This document shows positions 25,977 through 33,282 of a stretch of 48,788 nt of DNA, piece after piece. A program made the position numbers and the translations under genes. A model generated the notes under the pieces. It ran no database searches. It was given only the letters and a program-made list of their open reading frames with translations, and was not told the DNA's origin. This DNA is from RUG626 sp051866775. GTDB lineage: Bacteria; Bacillota; Clostridia; Oscillospirales; Oscillospiraceae. The stretch is from assembly GCA_051866775.1 (NCBI GenBank), contig JBJDXR010000020.1:1-48788 (forward strand). Direction: 5' to 3'. How positions within the stretch are numbered: the first letter of the stretch is position 1; every line of letters begins with the position of its first letter.

Positions 25977-26597
25977 ATGAAGGTCATGCTTGTTAACGGA
26001 AGCCCCCATGAGAAGGGCAGCACCTTTGTGGCGCTCTCTGAGGTCGCAAAGACACTGAACGAGGCCGGAGTGGAGACTGAGTTCTTTTGGATCGGAACCG
26101 GCGGTATTCCGGGATGCCTTGGCTGCCGGAGCTGCGCAAAGACGGGAAAGTGCGTATATGATGACATAGTAAACGAGTGCGCGGCCAGACTTGAGGAGTT
26201 TGACGGCTTTGTGTTCGGCTCGCCCGTCCACTATGCCGCAGCAGGCGGAGCGATAACATCATTTATGGACAGACTGTTTTATTCGGCTTCGGGCAAGCTG
26301 CGCGGAAAGCCGGGTGCTGTAATAACCGTCGCCAGGCGTGCGGGGACCACTGCGGCACTTGACCAGCTCATTAAATACCTGACAATCTCTGAGATGCCGG
26401 TGGTATCCTCCATGTACTGGAATATGGCTCACGGAGCCGTGCCTGAGGACGTACCGCAGGATCTGGAGGGAATGCAGATAATGCGCACTCTGGGGCGCAA
26501 TATGGCGTGGCTTTTAAAGTGCATCGAGGTGGGGAAAAACGCGGGCATTGAGATGCCGGAGCGGGAGCCAAGAGCTAAGACGAATTTTATCAGGTGA
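25977..26597 (+). CDS. Flavodoxin-like NAD(P)H-dependent FMN reductase / iron-sulfur flavoprotein
   Basis: 206 aa from ATG 25977, 6 nt after AGAAGGTG. The flavodoxin-like fold begins KVMLVNGSPHEKGST, the phosphate-binding loop for FMN. A cysteine cluster CLGCRSCAKTGKC at about 45-57 matches the compact 4Fe-4S or redox Cys motif of archaeal/clostridial iron-sulfur flavoproteins. VFGSPVHYAAAGG is the FMN ring contact. It likely passes electrons between NAD(P)H and a partner, possibly the Fe-S aldo/keto reductase encoded just upstream. Confidence 0.9.
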   Translation: MKVMLVNGSPHEKGSTFVALSEVAKTLNEAGVETEFFWIGTGGIPGCLGCRSCAKTGKCVYDDIVNECAARLEEFDGFVFGSPVHYAAAGGAITSFMDRLFYSASGKLRGKPGAVITVARRAGTTAALDQLIKYLTISEMPVVSSMYWNMAHGAVPEDVPQDLEGMQIMRTLGRNMAWLLKCIEVGKNAGIEMPEREPRAKTNFIR

Positions 26598-26605
26598 CAC
26601 ATAAT

Positions 26606-26640
26606 AAAAAAGCTTCGGAATCCATTCCGAAGCTTTTTTA
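26606..26640 (+). terminator. Intrinsic terminator after the flavoprotein gene
   Basis: A 16-bp perfect inverted repeat (26606-26621 and 26624-26639) ending in six T lies 8 nt after the stop. It also reads as a terminator on the minus strand. Confidence 0.88.
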
Positions 26641-26643
26641 TAG

Positions 26644-26672
26644 GAACGGCGGCAGGGATACTGCCGCCGTTC
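26644..26672 (-). terminator. Hairpin directly after the GIY-YIG stop
   Basis: A 12-bp perfect stem (26644-26655 and 26661-26672) with a 5-nt loop begins 2 nt beyond the GIY-YIG stop. It lacks its own T run, but the adjacent hairpin at 26606-26639 supplies one on the minus strand. The two together probably end the minus-strand transcript. Confidence 0.55.
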
Positions 26673-26674
26673 TG

Positions 26675-26923
26675 CTATTTTTCTATAAGCCGGAGCTTTT
26701 CAGCGTGTGTAAGCTTTTTTATTGCCGCCTCGCGCTTTAGGGCGGAGGACTTATCGGGAAGCTCCTCGCGGTAGACAGGCTCAACGGGCCTGCGGCTGCG
26801 GGTGTATTTGGCGCCTCTTCCGTCGGAGGAATTGTGCTCCTCGGTCCTGCGCTCAACGTCCGTCGTTATGCCGGTGTAAATGGAGCCGTCGGCACAGCGC
26901 ATCATATAGACCCAGTAAGACAT
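26675..26923 (-). CDS. GIY-YIG domain protein (YhbQ/UPF0213 type)
   Basis: 82 aa from ATG 26923; a TTG at 26935 gives four more residues. The whole protein is one GIY-YIG domain: YWVYMMRCADGSIYTGITTDVERR has the two strand motifs (VYMM for GIY, YTGIT for YIG) and the catalytic Arg, followed by H in EEHNS and E in LKREAAIKKL. Small stand-alone members are putative nucleases of uncertain role. It begins 24 nt after the stop of the upstream lipoprotein gene, so the two are probably cotranscribed. Confidence 0.87.
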   Translation of the reverse strand: MSYWVYMMRCADGSIYTGITTDVERRTEEHNSSDGRGAKYTRSRRPVEPVYREELPDKSSALKREAAIKKLTHAEKLRLIEK

Positions 26924-26947
26924 GATTGAACTCAAACGGTGGTCAAA

Positions 26948-28351
26948 TCAGCTGAACATATAATAGATGTTGTAGATGATCGCGTAAAACTCATCCTCAG
27001 TCAGCTCAAAGAGGTTCTTAGTTTCCGAGACAGCCGGGAAGTCGGTACCGTTTTCTGCGGAGGCGGAGAAGCTGAGAGTTACAGGCTCCGCACCGTCGGA
27101 AACTATGGAGAGCTCACCGTTTTCAAAGCTGAAGCCCTTATCCTTTTCGGCATTCAGTGTGCCGGAGAGGCTCATGGAAGCGCCGTCGGCCTCCAGTGTG
27201 CCGGAGAGCGCGCCGGACTTACTGTCCCATGTGGTGGTTAGGGAGACAGACTCGCCGTCTGCGGATATAAATATCGTGTGCGCGTATGCATCTCCGTCAT
27301 CCACGGTGCTGGTGATGACGATGTTTCCGGTGTCGTCGGAGGAGACGGTGACGCTTATGCCGTTTCCGCTTCCGGCGTAGTAGTTGATGACTGAAGTGGT
27401 GATAACATTCCCGTTTTCATCAAGACAGTTTTCTTCCAGAGAGACGACCTTGCCATCCGCTATGTAATATTTGACCTCGAACTGGGTGGTTGACTGTTCG
27501 ATCTCAGCGAGCATCTCATCTATCTCAGCTTCAATCTCCTGGACTGAGCTGCCGTCGGCTGCTGCTGAGTATTCCATAAGCCCGGAATAGAAGGCGTTAT
27601 TAAGCAGAAGCTCAAAAACCTGATCCGTCAGAGCCGCTATATCCTCTCCCGTGTAGGTCGTGGTCAGCACATAGCCCTTCAGGCTCTCTGTCCCCACAGA
27701 AACATCTGCCGACTCATAGGTGTAGCTCCTTGAATCGATAAAGCTGTCGGAAAGGCCCTCCAGCTGCTCGATGGTCTCATCAAGAGTAAGTCCGTCGGAG
27801 TTCTTTACTGCTTCAAGCAGCTCGTCGATCTCCTTGAGGGGGCTTATGTCAAAGCCGTAGTCGGTACCGCTGTTTTCATCGAAAATGCTTCCCTCTGCCT
27901 GTTCATAAAGGTCGTAGGGCTTTACACCGTAGAAGGTGTCGTCTCCGAGGAGCGGTGCGCAGGCGACGCCGACAAATTCGGAGTCGGCGTAGAGTTGGGC
28001 GTTCAGATTAACAAGCCCGTTATACGCGTTTGCCGTAAAATCGAGAAGGTAGGCACCGGCTTCAGAGGTGTAGAGTGTGGCGTCAATGCCCACGGAGCCG
28101 GTTTCATCGGTTTCACCTGATCCGCTGATACTGAAAGAGGCGTTCCCGGAGCTGACGGATTCCATGATAGCCGCAATCGGGGAGGCGGAGTAGCGCTCAA
28201 GAATATCGCTCTGAGTGTTTTGTATCGCAGCCTTAAGATATCCTGTAGGGTCCTTCTCGAGCTTTGATTCATCTCCGCAGCCGGCGAGAACGGCAGTAAG
28301 CATGATCGCCGCCAGAATTACAGACAGGATTTTGCCGAATTTCGTTTTCAT
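26948..28351 (-). CDS. Large lipoprotein of unknown function
   Basis: 467 aa. A signal peptide ends in a lipobox (LAGC, Cys25). The mature part is acidic, Ser/Thr-rich and beta-strand-rich, with a repeating pattern in the second half that reads like a beta-sheet scaffold (VSLEENCLDENGNVITT, VSLTTTWDSKSGALSGTL, MSLSGTLNAEKDKGFSFENGEL). No known domain is recognised. It could be an envelope-associated binding or structural protein. The ATG follows GGAGGAATAAAA, and its own promoter lies upstream. Confidence 0.82.
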   Translation of the reverse strand: MKTKFGKILSVILAAIMLTAVLAGCGDESKLEKDPTGYLKAAIQNTQSDILERYSASPIAAIMESVSSGNASFSISGSGETDETGSVGIDATLYTSEAGAYLLDFTANAYNGLVNLNAQLYADSEFVGVACAPLLGDDTFYGVKPYDLYEQAEGSIFDENSGTDYGFDISPLKEIDELLEAVKNSDGLTLDETIEQLEGLSDSFIDSRSYTYESADVSVGTESLKGYVLTTTYTGEDIAALTDQVFELLLNNAFYSGLMEYSAAADGSSVQEIEAEIDEMLAEIEQSTTQFEVKYYIADGKVVSLEENCLDENGNVITTSVINYYAGSGNGISVTVSSDDTGNIVITSTVDDGDAYAHTIFISADGESVSLTTTWDSKSGALSGTLEADGASMSLSGTLNAEKDKGFSFENGELSIVSDGAEPVTLSFSASAENGTDFPAVSETKNLFELTEDEFYAIIYNIYYMFS

Positions 28352-28419
28352 TTTTATTCCTCCAAATAAGCTGCTCCTATAAGCTGCGCTGCCGCAGTAT
28401 AGGGCGTTTTCCCTGCGAA

Positions 28420-28447
28420 ATTATATCATATTTTAGACGCTTTTCAA
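28420..28447 (-). promoter_or_regulatory. Extended -10 promoter for the large lipoprotein gene
   Basis: On the minus strand TTGAAA (28447-28442), 16 nt, TGA then perfect TATAAT (28425-28420). The leader is about 65 nt. Confidence 0.65.
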
Positions 28448-28492
28448 CATTGTTTTTAGCGGATACCGCTGCCGGTTTTTGCACAAAGCGAG

Positions 28493-29599
28493 TCATTTCA
28501 TGAGCATGGAGCTGTTCAGAAGCAGTGTCGAGTATAAAAACAGCACATCCTGGTCTGAAAATTCGATGTATTCGCCAAGTATCGCTGACGGGATATACCT
28601 TAGATCGACCAGTGTTATTTTTGAATATGCCCCAAGAAACAGGGGGGCTATAGAGGAGCCGAAGGAGTCCCGGAAAATTATAAGCTCCCGGTCGGTTTTT
28701 GCATCTGTGCACTCTATCGTGAGAATGGACTGGGCACCGGATAGAAATACGTCGTAGCCGTCCATACCGCTTATTTTCTCCGGAGCGTAAACGGTGTCCG
28801 CTGCGCTGTCGTCAAGCCCGGTGACGACGGCGTTGTCGGTGTAGCGGCTTGTCAGGTAGGTCAGAATGTCCGGCTCTGCAGGGAGGGCGGACTGCGCAAG
28901 GTACGCTCCCCTGAAGGGAGAAAGCTCCTGGGAAGTATATTCGTCTATACCCGTAAGATATTCCTCCATGCCGAAAGCAGCGGCAAGACGGCGGCAGGTG
29001 TCGAAAAGTCCCGGCTGTGACCAGTGCGGATCGGTGCGGTAGTAGTCCTGAAGGGTGAGTGTGCCGAAAATATCAATATACTGGGCGCCCGTTACGCGGC
29101 TGTTCATAATGGAAACAAGCTTCTCGTAATCTATGGATGGGTATCCGTTTTTCTGTGCTGCGAAGTAATTTTTATCAGGAATTATCGAGTAATACACGTT
29201 AAGACCCGCCAGATATTCGGAGCAGACATTGTTGATGATATCCGCACCATAGGTTACTTGAGCTTCCTTGAGAGGGTATTCAGTTTTAAATATGCCGCTG
29301 CCGGACATCCAAAGGCCGTCCACGTCCTTCTGCATAAGACCGAACAGGCGCAGCGCGGAGTTTGCGGTGCGCAGGCCCTCGCGCAGCGGAAATTGGTCTA
29401 GAAGATAATCCTCCAGTTCATCGGAAAAATCTCCGGAAAACAGATCCTCGGCTGTCAGCTTCGGCATGGAAGCAAGCCTGCGGCGTTCGGAGAACGACAG
29501 CTCGGCATCCGGCAAAAGCAGGTGTGCGGCGGCAAAGCCAAACACGATCACCGCGAAAATTGAAATGATCAAAATGTTTTTCTTCTTTTCCATAGTCAA
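28493..29599 (-). CDS. DHHW/AlgX-like SGNH-type protein paired with MBOAT
   Basis: 368 aa. An N-terminal membrane anchor (about 8-28) is followed by an extracytoplasmic domain with the motif set of DHHW/AlgX/AlgJ-like proteins: SFSERRRLAS-like opening, FPLREGLR, a D-x-H-W element (RTDPHWSQPG) and the SGNH nucleophile block IIFRDSFGSS. Such proteins accept an acyl (usually acetyl) group delivered by an MBOAT partner and pass it to a surface polymer. The start overlaps the MBOAT stop by 4 nt, showing translational coupling. The acceptor polymer is unknown. Confidence 0.85.
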   Translation of the reverse strand: MTMEKKKNILIISIFAVIVFGFAAAHLLLPDAELSFSERRRLASMPKLTAEDLFSGDFSDELEDYLLDQFPLREGLRTANSALRLFGLMQKDVDGLWMSGSGIFKTEYPLKEAQVTYGADIINNVCSEYLAGLNVYYSIIPDKNYFAAQKNGYPSIDYEKLVSIMNSRVTGAQYIDIFGTLTLQDYYRTDPHWSQPGLFDTCRRLAAAFGMEEYLTGIDEYTSQELSPFRGAYLAQSALPAEPDILTYLTSRYTDNAVVTGLDDSAADTVYAPEKISGMDGYDVFLSGAQSILTIECTDAKTDRELIIFRDSFGSSIAPLFLGAYSKITLVDLRYIPSAILGEYIEFSDQDVLFLYSTLLLNSSMLMK

Positions 29600-30984
29600 A
29601 ACCTAAAATACAGAAAGGGATTAAAGGAGCCGCTTATGATAAACGCGGTGGAGGCTGTAAGCACAAGTCCGGTGAAAACAGGCTCACAAACTGTGCGGAG
29701 CTTTTCCGGAGCGCGCGCCCACAGAAGCTTCGGAAGGGGAGTACAGCCGATTATCCCAAGTGCCAGTATGACAGAGAAGCTGCGAAGGTAGTATATGGTA
29801 TCGCCGCTTATAAAAGGAAGCCCGCCTGCGCCGAAAAGACCGCCGAGGTCTGAAAGCGCCCCGGAAAGCCCGTTGGCGTTAAATATAACGAAGCTCAATA
29901 AAACAGCGAGGCACACATATAAGTGCCTGAATATCGACGGAAGCTTATTTAGAAGCTTGCCCAGCCAGAGCTTTTCGATAATGAGAAACAGGCCGAAGTA
30001 TACGCCCCATAGGACGAAGTTCCACTCCGCTCCGTGCCAGAGACCAGTGAGCATCCATACAATGGCAATGTTTCTGAGCCATTTCAGTTTAGTAGTCCTG
30101 TTTCCGCCAAGCGGGATGTACACATAATCCCTAAACCAGCCGCCGAGGGTCATGTGCCAGCGGCGCCAAAATTCGGTTATTGAGCGGGAAATATACGGGT
30201 GATCAAAATTCTCTGGGAAGCTGAAACCGAAGATGCCGCCTAGACCGATGGCCATATCGCTGTAGCCGGAAAAGTCAAAGTATATTTGAAGTGAAAAGGC
30301 CGCGGCATAAAGCCAGTAAAACAGGACGCTCTTTCCGCCGGAGGCGCGGAAAGCCGAACAAAGCTCACCAAGCACATTAGCAATAAGCACCTTTTTCCCG
30401 AGACCTGCCGCAAAGCGCCGTATGCCGGCTGCCGCCCCGTCAAGGGTACTGCGGCGGTCTGAAAGCTCAGCAGCGATGTCCGTATATCGTACGATAGGCC
30501 CGGCTATGAGCTGTGGGAATAGGCACACAAATGTTGCAAAGGTTATTAGGTCCTTTTGGGCATGCGCCCTGCCCCGGTATACATCGATGGTGTAGCTCAT
30601 TGTCTGAAAGGTGAAGAAGCTTATGCCGATGGGCAGGGGGACCTTTGTAAGAGGTATGGACGACCCGAATATGGAATTTAGCGTGCCGATTAAAAAGTCG
30701 GCGTACTTGAAAAAACCAAGCAGAGACAAGTTTATTATGATGGAAGATATTAGCGCGCGTTTGGCGCCCTTCTGGCCGCGGTGCGCCTCAATATACAGGC
30801 TGTGGAGCCAGTCTGAGAGCGATGAGAACAGCAGAAGCAGCACATATACAGGCTCGCCGAAGAAATAGAAAAACAGGCTGGCTATGAGCAGCAGAAAGTT
30901 TTTACATCTCTTCGGCGTGATAAAATACAGCAGTAGAACTGCCGGCAGAAACATATAAAGGAAGGTTATACTGGAAAACAGCAT
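29596..30984 (-). CDS. MBOAT family membrane-bound O-acyltransferase (AlgI/PatA type)
   Basis: 462 aa with about ten membrane helices. It shows the AlgI-like core: FPQLIAGPIVRYTDI, DFSGYSDMAIGLG, ITEFWRRWHMTLGGWFRDYVYIPLGG and the catalytic His in TGLWHGAEWNF. Members move acyl groups from a cytoplasmic donor across the membrane to a polymer or partner protein. It forms a set with the DHHW protein (4-nt overlap) and the DUF4358 lipoprotein upstream. Confidence 0.94.
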   Translation of the reverse strand: MLFSSITFLYMFLPAVLLLYFITPKRCKNFLLLIASLFFYFFGEPVYVLLLLFSSLSDWLHSLYIEAHRGQKGAKRALISSIIINLSLLGFFKYADFLIGTLNSIFGSSIPLTKVPLPIGISFFTFQTMSYTIDVYRGRAHAQKDLITFATFVCLFPQLIAGPIVRYTDIAAELSDRRSTLDGAAAGIRRFAAGLGKKVLIANVLGELCSAFRASGGKSVLFYWLYAAAFSLQIYFDFSGYSDMAIGLGGIFGFSFPENFDHPYISRSITEFWRRWHMTLGGWFRDYVYIPLGGNRTTKLKWLRNIAIVWMLTGLWHGAEWNFVLWGVYFGLFLIIEKLWLGKLLNKLPSIFRHLYVCLAVLLSFVIFNANGLSGALSDLGGLFGAGGLPFISGDTIYYLRSFSVILALGIIGCTPLPKLLWARAPEKLRTVCEPVFTGLVLTASTAFIISGSFNPFLYFRF

Positions 30985-30997
30985 GGCTTATCCTTTC

Positions 30998-31024
30998 GCG
31001 CGGGGGGGCAGTATCCCCCCACGC
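30998..31024 (-). other. G/C-tract hairpin between the DUF4358 and MBOAT genes
   Basis: A 10-bp stem (30998-31007 and 31015-31024, six consecutive C-G pairs, one G-U in the minus-strand RNA) lies in the 50-nt gap between the two genes, ending about 14 nt before the MBOAT start. There is no T run, so it is not a normal terminator. It may protect or attenuate the downstream message. Confidence 0.5.
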
Positions 31025-31034
31025 AGCTTGTTGA

Positions 31035-31616
31035 TCAGGAGAGCGCGAGAAAGTTTTCGGTTACCGCGTCAGCTATAGACTCTGTAGACATGACCAGCAG
31101 TATAAGGCTGCCGTTTACGCTCACAACGGTCTTTTCGGCCTCGACGCATATCCACTTGCGGGGATCGGCGTTTGCTTCTATTTCCTCTGCCACTGCCTCG
31201 GCATCCGTTCCGTCAGGGACCTGCACCAGAACCACAGAATGGGCAATGGCATTCATCATGGCCTCGCTTGCAAGACCGTTATAGTCGGAATCATATGGAA
31301 CAAAGGCATAAAACTCGAAATTGGAGGAGTCAAGAGGTATGTCTTGTATAGCCGGCAGATTCTCCACGCCGTCAAGTATAGTGGACATAATATCCGAGAG
31401 CTGTCCGGAAGAATCCTCCGGAGCATCCGGCTCGTCGGCCTTATCGGCGTCTCCCTCGGTGTCCTCCGGAGCGGTGTTTTCACCGGCTCCGATTTCGGTG
31501 TTTTCACTATCGGGGTCTGTTTCGTCGATGTCTGAATTGCCGCCGTCTTTTGCGGCGCATGCTGCTAGAGAAAGCAGCATGACCGCTGCAATAATAAATG
31601 TGAGGAGCTTTTTCAT
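31035..31616 (-). CDS. DUF4358-like lipoprotein
   Basis: 193 aa. A lipoprotein signal peptide (LAAC, Cys20) is followed by a low-complexity Asp/Glu linker (about 25-75). A compact C-terminal domain (about 85-193) shows an AHSVVLVQVPDGTDAEAVAEEIEA stretch and a VSVNGSLILLVM strand, the pattern I know from DUF4358 proteins (not searched). DUF4358 genes often sit beside MBOAT and DHHW genes in Clostridia. This gene directly precedes them here, so it probably belongs to the same surface-acylation module. GAAAGGAT precedes the ATG. Confidence 0.78.
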   Translation of the reverse strand: MKKLLTFIIAAVMLLSLAACAAKDGGNSDIDETDPDSENTEIGAGENTAPEDTEGDADKADEPDAPEDSSGQLSDIMSTILDGVENLPAIQDIPLDSSNFEFYAFVPYDSDYNGLASEAMMNAIAHSVVLVQVPDGTDAEAVAEEIEANADPRKWICVEAEKTVVSVNGSLILLVMSTESIADAVTENFLALS

Positions 31617-31785
31617 ATTTTATCCTTTCTTGGCCGTTTGGCCTGCAATATTTTAGCCCTGTTCAACAGGCTGAATATTAGACCCAAAACGACCCCGCTT
31701 TGTTCCGTGCTGTTTAAACAAATTTTTGCCGATCCGCAGCAAAAAAGACAGCAACGCTACAAGGCTGTGCGGCTTCCGGCATGCG

Positions 31786-32169
31786 TCAGTCTATGCCCTG
31801 AATATCGATAAGCTCAAGGATATCCTGTCCCTGAGCGGTAAGGGCCATGCTGCCGTGCAGAAAGCTATTATCGAAGGGAGTGTAGTCAAAGTTTGTTATA
31901 GGGATGTCGTAATCGATCCTTATAAGCCCCTTTCCGCTAAGGGAAAGGAGTACTGCGCTGCACTCCTCATGAGAAAGGGTACTGTCCGGATATAGGGGAA
32001 GCTCATCCCCCATACGCTGCACGACCGGCAGAAATGGAGTCTGTGAAAGCTCCTGAAGCAGATCAAGCTCCCGCTCCGACAGTTCAAGATCCCCGGAGCA
32101 AGCCATACCGCAGCAGGAGCCGCAGTGGGATTTTCCGCAGTCCTGGCAGCTTTTAAAGTCACAGGCCAT
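31786..32169 (-). CDS. Small Cys-rich protein with helical/winged-helix-like C-terminus
   Basis: 127 aa from ATG 32169, which follows AGAGGTGTCC; longer in-frame extensions upstream run through the promoter and are not real. The first 24 residues hold eight Cys (MACDFKSCQDCGKSHCGSCCGMAC), a pattern suited to a metal or Fe-S cluster. After LELSERELDLLQELSQ the remaining part alternates helix and strand with a SHEECSAVLLSLSGKGLIRIDYD segment that looks like the recognition helix and wing of a MarR/ArsR-like fold, and ends LTAQGQDILELI. A metal- or redox-sensing DNA-binding role is an inference. It is alone on its transcript. Confidence 0.7.
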   Translation of the reverse strand: MACDFKSCQDCGKSHCGSCCGMACSGDLELSERELDLLQELSQTPFLPVVQRMGDELPLYPDSTLSHEECSAVLLSLSGKGLIRIDYDIPITNFDYTPFDNSFLHGSMALTAQGQDILELIDIQGID

Positions 32170-32230
32170 AAGGACACCTCTTTTCCGTTTTTTCCGGCGC
32201 GTCTTATTTTTAGCGGAATCCGGTATTTTT

Positions 32231-32259
32231 ATAATATCATACCCGGTCTTTATTATCAA
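32231..32259 (-). promoter_or_regulatory. Promoter for the Cys-rich protein gene
   Basis: On the minus strand TTGATA (32259-32254), 17 nt, TGA then TATTAT (32236-32231). An inverted repeat CCCGG-N14-CCGGG (32242-32265 region) brackets the -35 and could be an operator. Confidence 0.6.
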
Positions 32260-32352
32260 TCCGGGCAGTACACCGTTTTTGAGAGCCTGGGACTTGTGGG
32301 TGAGACGTGTTTGCAGGCAGGTACCCACTTCCGGTCACAAATCTCAGCAAAA

Positions 32353-32400
32353 AGTTGACAAATTTCGAATTGCCTCAATGGCTTTTAAAATTTGTCAACT
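32353..32400. repeat. 13-bp inverted repeat in a non-coding stretch
   Basis: AGTTGACAAATTT (32353-32365) is repeated as its complement at 32388-32400 with a 22-nt loop. The interval 32260-32763 has no gene I can support. Besides this hairpin it holds a 9-bp hairpin (32476-32484 and 32500-32508, one T-G pair) and an imperfect GC-rich hairpin followed by TTCATTTTT (32656-32688). Together these could be a small RNA with its terminator, or the remains of a small mobile element. Confidence 0.45.
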
Positions 32401-32655
32401 CATCATGTTATGCTTGGATGATCCGGATATTTTCATATCTTGACTGCAAGTCGCAGCCGAAAGTGAAGAAACATCCTGCCTGACTAAGAAACCTGGCCTC
32501 AGGCGGGAAATCCGTGTCAAACAAGAAACTTCTGAGCTGTATCATTACGATAAAAATATTATGTAGTGACACTTTCTTTTAACACGGGGCGCAATAAGGT
32601 ATCTTTCCGAGTTTGAGAATACTCCTTTGAACGTAGATTATTGATATGTGAAAAG

Positions 32656-32690
32656 GCGGCAGGGGCTTTCCCGCTGCCGCTTCATTTTTC
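32656..32690 (+). terminator. Terminator-like hairpin with no upstream gene
   Basis: GCGGCAG (32656-32662) pairs with CTGCCGC (32674-32680), with three more G-C pairs inside and single-base bulges, followed by TTCATTTTTC. No forward coding region precedes it, so it may end an unannotated RNA. Confidence 0.5.
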
Positions 32691-32763
32691 CTGAATCACA
32701 GATAGGCGATTTTACCAATACCGGGTTTTACGCCCAAATTCAAATGCCAAGTGAAATAGACCA

Positions 32764-32811
32764 TTGACAAATTAATTAGAATAAATATAATATTATTAGA
32801 ATGATTCTAAT
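32764..32811 (+). promoter_or_regulatory. Promoter with overlapping PerR-type box
   Basis: TTGACA (32764-32769), 16-nt spacer, TATAAT (32786-32791). Just downstream is a perfect 7-1-7 palindrome TTAGAAT-G-ATTCTAA (32796-32810), which extends by one base pair on each side. It matches the form of PerR boxes (TTATAATNATTATAA). It covers the predicted start of transcription, so binding would repress. It precedes a Fur/PerR-type gene, which points to autoregulation. Confidence 0.82.
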
Positions 32812-32833
32812 TTCGGACGGACACGATGCGAAT

Positions 32834-33211
32834 ATGACAAAGTACGAGAAAGCAATCTATGACATTGTTACAACGAGCTATGAACATCTGACAGTCAATC
32901 AGGTTTATGAGCGGCTGAAAGACAGCTACCCAAAAGTGGCCCCGGCAACGGTATACAACAATCTGAACAAGCTGTGGGAAACCGGTTTTATCCGAAAGGT
33001 CTCCATTGAGGGCATGCCGGACCGGTATGATTCGGTACAGAAACACGACCATCTGGTATGCAAGCAGTGTGGAAAAATCATGGATATCTCCTTTGAAGAC
33101 TTGACCGCGCCCCTGCGCAGTCAACTGGGAGAGGACTTTTTGTTCTATGACCTGAAAGTGTATTATCTATGTCCGGAATGCAGAGCGGCGAAGAAACGAC
33201 AAACGAGATAA
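32834..33211 (+). CDS. Fur family regulator, PerR-like
   Basis: 125 aa from ATG 32834. The in-frame ATG at 32801 lies inside the operator at the transcription start and is not usable. The winged helix (about 1-75) has HLTVNQVYERLKDSYPKVAPATVYNNLNKLWETGFIRKV, the standard Fur recognition helix. The metal-binding half has KHDHLVCKQCGKI (His ligands and the first CxxC) and YYLCPEC (second CxxC), so the structural zinc site is complete. The NNL in place of RTL and the 7-1-7 box upstream favour PerR over Fur. It probably senses peroxide or metal and represses itself and the next gene. No strong ribosome site is seen. Confidence 0.9.
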   Translation: MTKYEKAIYDIVTTSYEHLTVNQVYERLKDSYPKVAPATVYNNLNKLWETGFIRKVSIEGMPDRYDSVQKHDHLVCKQCGKIMDISFEDLTAPLRSQLGEDFLFYDLKVYYLCPECRAAKKRQTR

Positions 33212-33282
33212 GCGGCGTGAGGAAAGATGCACATGCGGGCGTGTCAAAGCGACCCGTAAATTATAGAATAAAAGGAGTTTTG

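Noticed and set aside
31650..31680. Operator-like repeat AGCCCTGTT-AACAGGCT upstream of the DUF4358 gene
   Set aside because: It is short and imperfect with no clear promoter partner, so it may be chance.
32170..32328. 53-residue N-terminal extension of the Cys-rich protein
   Set aside because: The extension runs back through a good promoter (TTGATA-N17-TATTAT), and a strong ribosome site lies at the internal ATG 32169.
32801..32833. Upstream ATG for the Fur/PerR gene
   Set aside because: It lies inside the palindromic operator, about at the predicted transcription start, so it cannot have a ribosome site.
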